From assembly GCA_031555315.1 (NCBI GenBank), contig JAVBUO010000032.1, positions 1 to 37,214 on the forward strand: DNA of 37,214 bases, written 5' to 3'. The first letter of the stretch is position 1; each line of letters opens with the position of its first letter. The position numbers and the translations under genes are program-made. The stretch comes from JAVBJV01 sp031555315 (GTDB taxonomy: Bacteria; Pseudomonadota; Alphaproteobacteria; Acetobacterales; Acetobacteraceae). The notes beneath the pieces are model-generated. The model was not told the origin of the DNA, made no database searches, and saw only the letters and a program-made list of their open reading frames with translations. This document shows positions 25,906 to 34,137 of this stretch, piece after piece.

Positions 25906-26841
25906 ATGGCAATTCTTGTTCTCGTCGATCATGAAAACGGCGTCGTGAAGCAGGCGACGCGCAGTGCGGTTGCGGCCGCGACCAAGATGGACGCACCGGT
26001 GCACGCGCTGGTGGCGGGCGCCAATGCCGGCGCGGCGGCGGAAGCGGCGGCGAAGATCGCCGGCGTGGCGAAGGTTCTGGTGGCGGAAGACGCCACGCTG
26101 GAACATGCGCTGGCCGAACCGCTGGCGGCGCTGCTGGTCAAGCTGGCGCCGGGGTACTCGCACATCGTTTCGGCGGCGACCGCTGTCGGCAAAAACGTGC
26201 TGCCGCGCGCCGCCGCGCTGCTGGATGTGCAGCCGATCAGCGACATCGCCAGCGTGGAAGCGCCGGACATCTTCGTGCGCCCGATCTATGCGGGCAACGC
26301 GCTGGCGACGGTGAAGTCGTCCGATCCGCTGAAGGTGGTCAGCGTGCGTACGGCCAGTTTCGACCCGGTTGCCGCCGAAGGCGGTTCGGCGTCGATCGAA
26401 AAGATCGACGTGGCGGCGGATCCCGGTGTGTCGAAGTTCGTCTCGGCGCAGATCCAAAAGAACGAACGTCCGGAACTGGCTTCGGCGCGGATCATCGTCT
26501 CGGGCGGGCGCGGCATGCAGAACGGCGACAATTTCAAGCTGATCGACGCGGTGGCTGAAAAGCTGAACGCGGCGGTCGGCGCGTCGCGCGCTGCGGTGGA
26601 TGCGGGCTATGTGCCGAACGACTATCAGGTCGGGCAGACGGGCAAGATCGTGGCGCCCGATCTGTACATTGCGGTCGGTATTTCCGGTGCGATCCAGCAT
26701 CTGGCCGGAATGAAGGACAGCAAGGTCATCGTGGCGATCAACAAGGACGAAGAGGCGCCGATCTTCCAGGTGGCCGATTATGGTCTGGTCGCCGATCTGT
26801 TCACCGCGCTGCCGGAGCTGGCAGCCGAACTTGGGAAGTAA
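25906..26841 (+). CDS. etfA: Electron transfer flavoprotein alpha subunit
   Basis: EtfA holds the redox-active FAD of ETF. The 311-residue protein has an N-terminal alpha/beta domain (AILVLVDHENGVVKQATRSA) and the C-terminal FAD domain: SGGRGMQNGDNFKLIDAVAE, VGASRAAVDAGYVPNDYQVG, QTGKIVAPDLYIAVGISGAI and NKDEEAPIFQVADYGLVADL, all classic FAD-contacting stretches. ATG at 25906 is preferred over the overlapping TTG at 25900 and matches the family start. hbd follows 3 bases after the stop. Confidence 0.97.
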   Translation: MAILVLVDHENGVVKQATRSAVAAATKMDAPVHALVAGANAGAAAEAAAKIAGVAKVLVAEDATLEHALAEPLAALLVKLAPGYSHIVSAATAVGKNVLPRAAALLDVQPISDIASVEAPDIFVRPIYAGNALATVKSSDPLKVVSVRTASFDPVAAEGGSASIEKIDVAADPGVSKFVSAQIQKNERPELASARIIVSGGRGMQNGDNFKLIDAVAEKLNAAVGASRAAVDAGYVPNDYQVGQTGKIVAPDLYIAVGISGAIQHLAGMKDSKVIVAINKDEEAPIFQVADYGLVADLFTALPELAAELGK

Positions 26842-26844
26842 AAT

Positions 26845-27765
26845 ATGAACGAGGTTATCCGCGCAAGCGCCGGACAGGGTGCGCAGATTCCACAGATTGC
26901 CAGTGTCGGCGTCGTCGGTGCAGGACAAATGGGGAACGGCATCGCGCACGTTTCTGCGCTTGCGGGATTGCCCGTGATGCTGCTGGACGCCAAGGAAGAA
27001 GCTCTGACCAAGGCGCTGGCCGTTATCACCAAGAACCTGGATCGCCAGGTCTCGAGAAACGCGATCACCGAGGCGGACAAGGCCGCGACGCTGGGGCGGA
27101 TCAAGACCGGCACGGACTACAAGATGTTCGGCGACTGCGACATCGTCATCGAATCGGCGACGGAAAAGGAAGACATCAAGCACGCGATCTTCCGTGAACT
27201 GTGCCCGGTGCTAAAGCCCGGCGCGTACCTGGCGTCGAACACGTCGTCGATCTCGATCACGCGTCTGGCCGCCAAGACGGATCGTCCGGAACGGTTCATC
27301 GGCATGCATTTCATGAATCCGGTGCCGGTGATGAAGCTGGTGGAGATCATCCGCGGCATCGCAACGGACGAGGCGACCTTCCAGGCGACCCAGGCGCTGG
27401 CGATCAAACTGGGCAAGACGGTCGCGATGGCCGAGGATTTCCCGGGCTTCATCGTCAACCGCGTGCTGATCCCGATGATCAACGAGGCGGTCTACGCGCT
27501 GTATGAAGGCGTGGGTGGCGTCGCCTCGATCGATACGGCGCTGAAGCTGGGCGCGAACCATCCGATGGGCCCGCTGGAACTGGCGGACTTCATCGGTCTG
27601 GATACGTGCCTGTCGATCATGCAGGTGCTGTACGAAGGTCTGGCCGACAGCAAGTACCGCCCGTGCCCGCTGCTGGTGAAGTATGTGGAAGCCGGCTGGT
27701 ACGGCCGCAAGACCGGCAAGGGTTTTTACGACTACAGTCAGAACCCGCCGCGGCCGACCCGGTAA
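26845..27765 (+). CDS. hbd: 3-hydroxybutyryl-CoA dehydrogenase
   Basis: The enzyme interconverts 3-hydroxyacyl-CoA and 3-ketoacyl-CoA with NAD(P), serving short-chain beta-oxidation or polyhydroxybutyrate-linked metabolism. The 306 residues start with a 20-residue lead and then the Rossmann motif VGVVGAGQMGNGIAHVSALA. SNTSSISITRLA, the catalytic histidine in FIGMHFMNPVPVMKLVEIIR, the partner glutamate region, EDFPGFIVNRVLIPMINEAV, NHPMGPLELADFIGLD and GWYGRKTGKGFYDY complete the family signature. It is the last gene of etfB-etfA-hbd and is followed by a good terminator, so electrons from acyl-CoA oxidation and the next oxidation step are encoded together. Confidence 0.97.
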   Translation: MNEVIRASAGQGAQIPQIASVGVVGAGQMGNGIAHVSALAGLPVMLLDAKEEALTKALAVITKNLDRQVSRNAITEADKAATLGRIKTGTDYKMFGDCDIVIESATEKEDIKHAIFRELCPVLKPGAYLASNTSSISITRLAAKTDRPERFIGMHFMNPVPVMKLVEIIRGIATDEATFQATQALAIKLGKTVAMAEDFPGFIVNRVLIPMINEAVYALYEGVGGVASIDTALKLGANHPMGPLELADFIGLDTCLSIMQVLYEGLADSKYRPCPLLVKYVEAGWYGRKTGKGFYDYSQNPPRPTR

Positions 27766-27797
27766 GCGTTTCGGGGCGGTCCCATGGAGTCGCATTG

Positions 27798-27830
27798 AAA
27801 AAGCCGGCAGGAATGCCGGCTTTTTCTTTT
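27798..27830 (+). terminator. Intrinsic terminator after hbd
   Basis: AGCCGGCA (27802-27809) pairs with TGCCGGCT (27814-27821) around GGAA, flanked by an A-run and followed by TTTTCTTTT. It lies 33 bp after the hbd stop and closes the etf operon. Confidence 0.95.
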
Positions 27831-27933
27831 AGAGCAGATCGTGATCGGGTGGCATCACCCGCTCACGTGAAGATGCTCGGCAGGCAAAAGTCGAGAGCAT
27901 TTCCCGTGAAGCAGAGTGAGCGGAAAATGCTCT
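27831..27933. repeat. Composite palindromic intergenic repeat
   Basis: Two dyad elements lie back to back between the hbd terminator and the Hsp20 gene. The first (27841-27866) pairs GTGA-CGGGTG with CACCCG-TCAC around GCAT with one unpaired base each side. It is framed by GAGCA (27832-27836) and TGCTC. The second (27894-27933) opens AGAGCATTT and ends AAAATGCTCT, with CCG and CGG continuing the dyad. Similar AGAGCA-bounded palindromes are scattered between genes in many alphaproteobacteria, so I read this as a dispersed non-coding repeat; copy number cannot be seen in one window. Confidence 0.6.
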
Positions 27934-27939
27934 AGGTGC

Positions 27940-28440
27940 TTATCCTTTGATGTTGATGCGTTTCGTCTTGGCCTTGGCGCTTTTGGGCAGGGTGACGGTC
28001 AGCACGCCGTTTTTGAACGTGGCGTTCGCTTTGCTCTCGTCGACCTCGGTGCTCAGCGGGATGCGGCGTTCGAAGCGGCCGTAGAACCGTTCCGAGAACT
28101 GACGGTTTTTGTCCTCGGTTTCCGAAACCTTCTCGCCGCGCAACACCAGGCTGTTGTCCTCGAGCAGCACTTCGATGTCCTTCTCGGCCAGGCCGGGGAC
28201 TTCCGCGGTGACGGTGATCTCCGTCTCGGTGTTGGCGACCTCGATGTTCGGCCAGCCGTTGCCGGCGAAGGAGAAGCCGCCGAATGCGGGCAGATTGAAG
28301 CCCGGGCCGCGGAAGACATCGTCGAACAGACGGTTGACCTGGCGCTGAAGCGCGTGGAACGGATTGCGTTGCAGGTCCTGATAGAAATCCTGAACCTAGC
28401 CGGTGCCGCTCTTTTGGGTCGGCAGATTGGATGTATTCAT
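27940..28440 (-). pseudogene. Hsp20 small heat-shock protein with amber stop at codon 15
   Basis: Small heat-shock proteins hold unfolded proteins in oligomeric assemblies without ATP. From ATG 28440, preceded by AGAAAGGGGAATCC, the frame reads MNTSNLPTQKSGTG and meets TAG at 28396-28398. Beyond it the same frame is intact to the TAA at 27940 with all expected parts: an N-terminal LQRNPFHALQRQVNRLFDDV, the alpha-crystallin domain from WPNIEVANTETEITVTAEVP to RIPLSTEVDESKANATFKNG, the signature GVLTVTLPKS and the I-x-I tail INIKG. With the codon repaired the protein is 166 residues. One base change (for example TGG to TAG) explains the stop. It may be a recent mutation, a read-through case or a sequence error; no ATG lies soon after the stop. 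Confidence 0.85.
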
Positions 28441-28637
28441 TGGATTCCCCTTTCTTATTGGCTGAACACAAGAATCACGACGGCATCGCGCCATCCATGT
28501 TCTAAAATGCCGCATCGCGGCCCGTGTGCCGGGATGGTGATCAGTCGTCTCCGGCGGTACTCTTCAATCTGGATCGCAGGCCGCCGACTGCAAGAGGGAG
28601 AAGAGGAAAAATGCGGTGCTGTTGGCGCGGGCATTCT

Positions 28638-29330
28638 TCAGGCCGGCGCGGTTTCGCCGGTTGCCGGGTCGATGTGCCGAATTCCCCATCCGTCGTGCAG
28701 GATGCCACGCACCGTGCCCAGCTTGCGCAGGGTTTCGGGTTCGATCACGCGCTGGTCCGGTTCGCCGTGGATCAGGGTGACGCTTTCCTCCAGCGCGAGG
28801 TCGGCGATGCCGCGGGCGTCCGGCGCGTTGTGCAGGACGAGGGCCGCGCCGCTCAGCAGCAGACCGGCCAGATGCCGGGCGTTGGTTTCGCGCAGCAGGA
28901 TGCGGTCGTCGGGGCGGGCGTCGTCGTCCAGCAGGTGGCGCGCGGCGGTGCGCAGCGGGTCGAAAGGCCGGTGCAGCACAGGGGCCAGCAGCGTGCTGGT
29001 GGTGCGCAGATCGTCGTACGACCAGACCCGGCGCGCGTCGCCCAGGCGCAGGATCAGCGCGGGCGCGGGGCTGCGGGGGATCGCCTCGATCAGGGTGCGC
29101 GGCGGCGGATTGCCCCAGCCCATGAAGTCACGCAGGGCATCGGCCATGGCGGGCGTGCCCGCCCAGTCGAAACCGTGCCAGTCGAAACCGTGCCAGTCGG
29201 GGCCGCTACGGGGCGAAAGCACGGGCGGCTGCACCCCGTACACGGTGGTCAGAAAATCCACGAAAGCCGCCCGGTTGGTGGTGATTTCCCGCTCGGCGGC
29301 CAGGGGCAGGCGGGAATTTTTTGTGGTCAC
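28638..29330 (-). CDS. Protein of unknown function, acyl-CoA-synthetase-like stretch
   Basis: The 230 residues start at GTG 29330 with GAGG about 8 bases upstream. No signal or membrane segment is present, so the protein is probably cytoplasmic. Residues about 90-200 (PALILRLGDARRVWSYDDLR, then ARPDDRILLRETNARHLAGL and LLSGAALVLHNAP) faintly resemble the N-terminal part of AMP-binding acyl-CoA synthetases, but the ATP-binding loop and the C-terminal subdomain are missing, so catalysis is unlikely. Residues about 46-58 contain DWHGFDWHGFDW, from a 15-bp DNA repeat. It is divergent from the tRNA-Ala gene. A relation to a decayed synthetase is possible; I do not claim a function. Confidence 0.65.
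   Translation of the reverse strand: MTTKNSRLPLAAEREITTNRAAFVDFLTTVYGVQPPVLSPRSGPDWHGFDWHGFDWAGTPAMADALRDFMGWGNPPPRTLIEAIPRSPAPALILRLGDARRVWSYDDLRTTSTLLAPVLHRPFDPLRTAARHLLDDDARPDDRILLRETNARHLAGLLLSGAALVLHNAPDARGIADLALEESVTLIHGEPDQRVIEPETLRKLGTVRGILHDGWGIRHIDPATGETAPA
29163..29207 (-). repeat. 15-bp tandem repeat, two exact copies plus one diverged
   Basis: CCAGTCGAAACCGTG is present at 29163-29177 and again at 29178-29192; a third, partly matching unit (CCAGTCGGGGCCGCT) follows at 29193-29207. The 15-bp period keeps the frame of the minus-strand gene and yields repeated DWHGF-type pentapeptides. Confidence 0.85.
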
Positions 29331-29354
29331 GGTAAAATCCTCGCTCTCCTGCTC

Positions 29355-29383
29355 TTGATCCTGCGCCAGCCCCGGCTTATACG
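29355..29383 (+). promoter_or_regulatory. Promoter of the tRNA-Ala gene
   Basis: TTGATC (29355-29360) and TATACG (29378-29383) are 17 bp apart, an ideal sigma-70 spacing. The mature tRNA begins 12 bp later. The position directly before a tRNA gene supports the call. Confidence 0.65.
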
Positions 29384-29395
29384 CGCCTCTCCGTT

Positions 29396-29471
<76 letters not shown>

Positions 29472-29493
29472 GGATTTTTCCCTCCGGTTCCGA

Positions 29494-29536
29494 TAAAAGA
29501 ATGCCCGCCGCGGGGCAAGGTGCCTCCGGGCGGGCG
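29494..29536. terminator. Possible terminator between tRNA-Ala and the reductase gene
   Basis: GCCCGCC (about 29504-29510) can pair with GGCGGGC (about 29531-29537) across a GC-rich loop. On the minus strand the stem is followed by ATTCTTTTAT, suited to end the reductase transcript whose stop is at 29557. On the plus strand GGTTTGTT follows, a poorer tail for the tRNA side. The long loop makes it less certain. Confidence 0.5.
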
Positions 29537-29556
29537 GTTTGTTCCGGCTGTGCGGT

Positions 29557-30888
29557 TCAGCGCATCTGGAACATCTCGTTGTGGAACTGCCGGGCCGGCA
29601 GGCCGAGTTTGCCCAGGCCGGCCTTAAGCATGTCGGCAAAGCCCAGCGGACCGCAGAACCAGATGTCGGGCCAGCGCGCGGTCTTGTCCGTGTGCGCTTG
29701 GGCGACGGTGCCGGCATCCAGACAGTCGCCGCGTTCGGCGATGTGCATTTGCAGGTTCACCCCCGCCGCCGCGCAGCGCGCTGGCAGATCCTCGGGCCAG
29801 GCGGCAGCGCGTTCGTTGGCGACGCAGTAGTGCAGGGTGGTGGGCTGCTTGGCGCCGCCGGCCTGGATCAGCGATTCCAGCCGGGCCAGGAACGGGGTGA
29901 TGCCGATGCCGCCCGCCACCCAGATCTGGGGGCGCCGGCCCGCGAAGATGAAGCGGCCGTACGGTCCCTCGATGCGCACGTTCTGCCCCGCCCGCACCAT
30001 GTCCGGCAGACGGTTGGTCAAGTCGCCCAACTGCTTGATCGCAAAGCGCAGGGTGCGGCCGGTCTGGTCGGCCGAGGCGATGGTGAACGGATGCGCGTCC
30101 GCCGCACCCTCGAACGCGACGAAGGCGAACTGGCCCGCCGCATGCGGCATGGCTTTGTCGCGCAGCTCGACATCGACCTCGAAGATTTTGGCGTCGGCGA
30201 CATAGCGGGTGGCGCGCACGATGCCCGCGTGGCGGCGGCGCAGACCGACCTGTCCGGCCAGGCTCCAGACCGCGGCGGCGCTGCCGGCGATCGCCCAGAA
30301 CGCCACCCAGATACCGGACGGCTGTAGCCACCAGCTGATTGGCATCAGCACGACGGCATGGAAGGCCCCGGCCAGGAACAGCAGCGGGAACAGCTTGTGG
30401 ACGTAGCGGAACAGCCGCCACGGGAACACCCGCACCAGCGCGACGATGACGACCCCCAGCATGATCCACATCGCGTATTCGCCGACCGTCTCGCCCAGAT
30501 CCTTGAGGCCCGGGATGGTGACGACGGCGTCCGCCGGACGCGGACCGCCATTGCGCGCCGGACGGGTCATCATCCCGGCCCCGACCAGCCATTTGGGAGC
30601 ATCGACGATCAGGTAATGCACGGCCAGAAAGATGCCGGCGCTGATCCCGGCCCATTTATGCACGTAGTAAATACGGTCCAGCCCGCCCACCCAGCGTTCG
30701 AACACCGGCAGGCGCAGCGCCAGAACCATCGAGAACCCCATCAGCGCGAACACGGCGATGCCGCTCAGCACCGTCAGGGTGCGGCGGACGCTGAAAAACG
30801 ACGTGGCATCTGCGAACACCGCCAGGTCGGCGCTGAGCAGCCAGACCAGGACGCTGATGCCGGTAATGCCGAAAATCCATTTTTTCAT
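29557..30888 (-). CDS. Ferric-reductase-like transmembrane flavoprotein
   Basis: The protein resembles the ferric reductase/NADPH oxidase group, moving electrons from NAD(P)H via FAD across the membrane through haem. The first about 200 residues have six hydrophobic helices with paired histidines, YYVHKWAGISAGIFLAVHYL and YVHKLFPLLFLAGAFHAVVL, as haem ligands. The C-terminal half is a ferredoxin-reductase module: AHPFTIASA for FAD binding, VRIEGPYGRF, the nucleotide motif VAGGIGITPFLARLESL and the CGPLGFADML block near the end, closing with FHNEMFQMR. Length (443 aa) is normal. Substrate, iron, cupric ion or oxygen, cannot be told. It is a single-gene unit. Confidence 0.88.
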   Translation of the reverse strand: MKKWIFGITGISVLVWLLSADLAVFADATSFFSVRRTLTVLSGIAVFALMGFSMVLALRLPVFERWVGGLDRIYYVHKWAGISAGIFLAVHYLIVDAPKWLVGAGMMTRPARNGGPRPADAVVTIPGLKDLGETVGEYAMWIMLGVVIVALVRVFPWRLFRYVHKLFPLLFLAGAFHAVVLMPISWWLQPSGIWVAFWAIAGSAAAVWSLAGQVGLRRRHAGIVRATRYVADAKIFEVDVELRDKAMPHAAGQFAFVAFEGAADAHPFTIASADQTGRTLRFAIKQLGDLTNRLPDMVRAGQNVRIEGPYGRFIFAGRRPQIWVAGGIGITPFLARLESLIQAGGAKQPTTLHYCVANERAAAWPEDLPARCAAAGVNLQMHIAERGDCLDAGTVAQAHTDKTARWPDIWFCGPLGFADMLKAGLGKLGLPARQFHNEMFQMR

Positions 30889-31042
30889 AGCCGATGTGCT
30901 CCGGTTCGACGATCTTTGAATTCGACCACGGTGGTATCGGGTGGGTGTAACAGGAGTGTTTCAGTAGAATGTCGAAGTGTGTAATTCGCCCGATCGCGTT
31001 GCAGACATATTCCGGCTGATATTGAAAAACCGGTTATCCTGA

Positions 31043-31213
31043 GGGGGAATTCCGATACATCCCGGCATTACTTCCATCGTGCTCTCTGTGCTGTTCGGTG
31101 TTTCCACGGCACATGCCGCGGTCGCCGCAAGACAGATCGTCAAGGCGCCCGGCACGCGCCGCTCTTGGACAAGCGCCAACGGCCGGCCGGTCGAGATCCA
31201 CACTCTCCGATAA
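31043..31213 (+). other. Possible small secreted peptide frame without a normal start
   Basis: The 346-bp gap 30889-31234 holds no clear gene. One frame, open from 31043 to the TAA at 31211-31213, reads like a signal peptide followed by a short mature part: IVLSVLFGVSTAHA, cut before AVAARQ, then KAPGTRRSWTSANGRPVEIH. GAGGGGG (31041-31047) is a good ribosome-site match, but the next codons are ATT, ATA or ATT (31049, 31055, 31067), with the first GTG only at 31079 inside the signal. It may be a decayed gene or use a rare start. Immediately after it a GCACGC/GCGTGC hairpin (31219-31234) abuts the end of kup. Confidence 0.3.
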
Positions 31214-31234
31214 CCGTGGCACGCGCGGGCGTGC

Positions 31235-33115
31235 TTAGATCGCCACGCGCACGCCCAACTCCACCACACGGTCGTACGGAATACGGAAGAACTCGGTGGC
31301 CGAGACCGCGTTGCGCGACATGGCGATGAACAGCCAGTGGCGCCACAGCGGCATTTTCGGCACCAGCGCCGGCACCACGGTTTCACGCCCCAGGAAGTAG
31401 CTGACCTGCATCGGGCTGAAGGTGATGCCGCGCCCGTTCAGCGCTTCCAGCACGCGCGGCACGTTGGGGTCTTCCTTGAAGCCGTAATGGATCAGCACAC
31501 GGCTGATGCCGGGGCCGAGCTCGACCACCTCGGCCCGCTGGTCGGCCTCGACCTCGGGGACGTCCTCGTTGATCACGGTGACGAACAGCACGGTTTCGTG
31601 CAGCACTTTGTTGTGCTTCAGGTTGTGCAGCAGCGCGGTGGGCACGAAGTCGGAATTGCCGGTCATGAACACGGCGATGCCCGGCACGCGGATGGTGCGC
31701 GACTGCGGCAGCCGCGCCAGGAACGAGGACAGCGGCAGACTGTCCTGACGCCAGCGCGCGAACATCAGTTCGCGGCCGCGTTTCCAGGTGGTCATCAGCG
31801 CCAGCAGGGCGACGGCCAGCACGATCGGCACCCAGCCGCCATCGGGGATCTTCAACACGTTGGAAACGAAGAACCCGATGTCGATCAGGAAGAAGAACCC
31901 GAACACGATCCCCGCTGCCCAGCGCGACCAGCCGAACTTGCGCCGGAACACCACCATGGCCAGCATGCTGGTGGCCAGGAAGGTGCCCGTTACCGCCAGA
32001 CCGTAAGCGGCGGCCAGCGCATCGCTGTTGCGGAACGCCACCACCAGGATGAAGACCCCCAAGGCCAGCAATGCGTTGACCTGCGGCATGTAGATCTGGC
32101 CTTCTTCGGTCTCCGATGTGTGGCGCACGATCAGGCGCGGCGAGAAACCCAGTTGCACGCAGTGCCGGGCGATGGAATAGGCGCCCGAAATCATCGACTG
32201 GCTGGCGATCACGGTGGCGATGGTGGCCAGAAACACCAACGGCAGCTGGAACCAGCTGGGCGCCAGATTGAAGAACGGATTTTCCAGTGTGCTCTGGTCG
32301 GCCAGGATCAGCGCGCCCTGCCCGAAATAGTTCAGCGCCAGACACGGCAGCACGAAGAACGACCACGCCCAGCGGATCGGGCGTACACCGAAATGCCCCA
32401 TGTCGGCATACAGTGCCTCGGCCCCGGTGACGACCAGCACCACCGAGCCCATGGCGATGAAGGCTTCGAACGGGTAATGCATGGCGAAGCCCACGGCGTA
32501 GGTCGGCAACAGTGCCATCAGAATGCCGGGTTCGCGGATCACCTCGATCAGGCCCAGTGCGCCGAGCGTGGCGAACCAGATCGCCATCACCGGTCCGAAC
32601 ACGCGCCCGATCTTGCTGGTGCCGTACGACTGGATGACGAACAGCCCGGCGATCACCGCCAGCGAGATCGGTACGATATAGGGTTCCAGATGCGGGGTGG
32701 CGATCTTCAGCCCTTCCACGGCCGACAGTACCGAAATGGCCGGAGTGATGATACCGTCGCCGAAGAACAGACACGCGCCGATGATCCCCAGCGTGATTAC
32801 CAGCTTGCGGGTCCGGCCTTTGCCCGACACGCGTTGCGCCAGCGCCATCAGCGCCAGAATGCCGCCTTCGCCCCGGTTGTCGGCGCGCATCACGAACATC
32901 ACGTATTTCCCCGTGACGACCAGCACCAGCACCCAGAACACCAGGCTGAGGATGCCCATGATCTCCCACCGGTCCAGCCCGTGATCGGTGAAGTGCATCA
33001 GCGTCGCCTTCATCGAATAGAGCGGGCTGGTGCCGATATCGCCATACACGACCCCCAGCACAGCCAGCAGCAGGGCCGGTTTGGGGACGCCTTTGGTGTC
33101 GGGTGCGACAGTCAC
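31235..33115 (-). CDS. kup: Low-affinity potassium transporter Kup
   Basis: Kup (also Trk-D or KUP/HAK/KT) takes up K+ with protons at the inner membrane, and matters most at low pH or under osmotic stress. The 626-residue protein has 12 hydrophobic helices and the family motifs VYGDIGTSPLYSMKA near the start, RADNRGEGGILALMALAQ, GDGIITPAISVLSAVEGLK, GAEALYADMGHFG and NYFGQGALIL, followed by a soluble C-terminal domain of about 170 residues with the ITFSPMQVSYFLGRETVVP block. I choose GTG 33115, which gives MTVAPDTKGV; the open frame continues upstream without a good start. It lies 122 bp from the ABC importer genes, with no obvious shared signal. Confidence 0.95.
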   Translation of the reverse strand: MTVAPDTKGVPKPALLLAVLGVVYGDIGTSPLYSMKATLMHFTDHGLDRWEIMGILSLVFWVLVLVVTGKYVMFVMRADNRGEGGILALMALAQRVSGKGRTRKLVITLGIIGACLFFGDGIITPAISVLSAVEGLKIATPHLEPYIVPISLAVIAGLFVIQSYGTSKIGRVFGPVMAIWFATLGALGLIEVIREPGILMALLPTYAVGFAMHYPFEAFIAMGSVVLVVTGAEALYADMGHFGVRPIRWAWSFFVLPCLALNYFGQGALILADQSTLENPFFNLAPSWFQLPLVFLATIATVIASQSMISGAYSIARHCVQLGFSPRLIVRHTSETEEGQIYMPQVNALLALGVFILVVAFRNSDALAAAYGLAVTGTFLATSMLAMVVFRRKFGWSRWAAGIVFGFFFLIDIGFFVSNVLKIPDGGWVPIVLAVALLALMTTWKRGRELMFARWRQDSLPLSSFLARLPQSRTIRVPGIAVFMTGNSDFVPTALLHNLKHNKVLHETVLFVTVINEDVPEVEADQRAEVVELGPGISRVLIHYGFKEDPNVPRVLEALNGRGITFSPMQVSYFLGRETVVPALVPKMPLWRHWLFIAMSRNAVSATEFFRIPYDRVVELGVRVAI

Positions 33116-33237
33116 GTGGGTCCAAGCCTCGTTCTGTTGAGCGGCAGCGATACGCCGACTTTTGGGGCATGGGCAAGAGCAATGCGGCAAGAATGCGCGC
33201 GCGCCATCGCACGCAATCCTGCATCCGGTTGTTTTAT

Positions 33238-34137
33238 CTATTCTTTTACGGCTCCGGTCAGGCTCGAAACATAATAGTCGACAAAAAACGAATAGAAAAT
33301 CGCCACCGGCAGCGAGCCCAGCAGCGATCCGGCCATCAGCGCGCCCCAGTGATAGACGTCGCCTTGCACCAGTTCGGTCAGAATGGCGACCGGGACGGTC
33401 TTGTTTTCGGACGACTGAATGAAGGCCAGTGCGTAGATGAACTCGTTCCACGACAGGGTGAAGGCGAAGATCCCGGCCGAGATCAGCCCCGGCACCGCCA
33501 GCGGCAGGGTGATGCGGCGCAGGATCTGCAGGCGTGTGGCGCCGTCGATCAAGGCGCATTCCTCGAGCTCGTACGGGATGGACTTGAAGTAACCGATCAG
33601 CAGCCAGGTGCAGAACGGGATCAGGAAGGTGGGATAGGTGAGGATCAGCGCCAGTGGCGAATCGAACAGGCCGAACTGGAACACCATCGTCGCCAGCGGG
33701 ATGAACAGGATCGACGGCGGCACCAGATAGGCGAGGTAGATCGCCAGCCCGACATAGGCCGAACCCTTGAACCGCAGCCGCTGGATCGCATAGGCGGCGA
33801 GCACGCTGGCGACCAGCGAGATGACCATCGACGCGATCGCCACCCCCATCGTGTTCAGCAGCCAGCGCGGATAGGCGGTGTCGAACAGCAGGCGTTTGAT
33901 GTTGGCGAGGGTGGGCGAGGTGATCCAGAACGGGTTGTGGTCGCGGTAGTTATAAAGTTCGGCGTTTGGTTTGAACGAGGTGACGCCCATCCAGTAGAAC
34001 GGAAACAGCAGGATGACCACGAAACAGAACAGCGGCACATAGACGGTGACGATGCGCCGTGTGCGGCTTTCCCAGGTCAGCCGCGCGTGCTCGGGCGCGG
34101 CTTCGGTCTGCTGTGCAGAAAGAGTGGCGTCACTCAT
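33238..34137 (-). CDS. ABC sugar-type importer, permease (MalG-like)
   Basis: This is the second inner-membrane subunit of a CUT1-type carbohydrate importer. The 299 residues have a cytoplasmic tail (about 1-28) and six helices. The EAA motif that docks to the ATPase is ELEECALIDGATRLQILRRI, in the usual cytoplasmic loop, and the protein ends with VDYYVSSLTGAVKE. ATG 34137 has GGAGG 5 bases upstream; it overlaps the end of the MalF-like gene by 8 bp, so the two are coupled. It is the last gene of the operon. Confidence 0.92.
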   Translation of the reverse strand: MSDATLSAQQTEAAPEHARLTWESRTRRIVTVYVPLFCFVVILLFPFYWMGVTSFKPNAELYNYRDHNPFWITSPTLANIKRLLFDTAYPRWLLNTMGVAIASMVISLVASVLAAYAIQRLRFKGSAYVGLAIYLAYLVPPSILFIPLATMVFQFGLFDSPLALILTYPTFLIPFCTWLLIGYFKSIPYELEECALIDGATRLQILRRITLPLAVPGLISAGIFAFTLSWNEFIYALAFIQSSENKTVPVAILTELVQGDVYHWGALMAGSLLGSLPVAIFYSFFVDYYVSSLTGAVKE

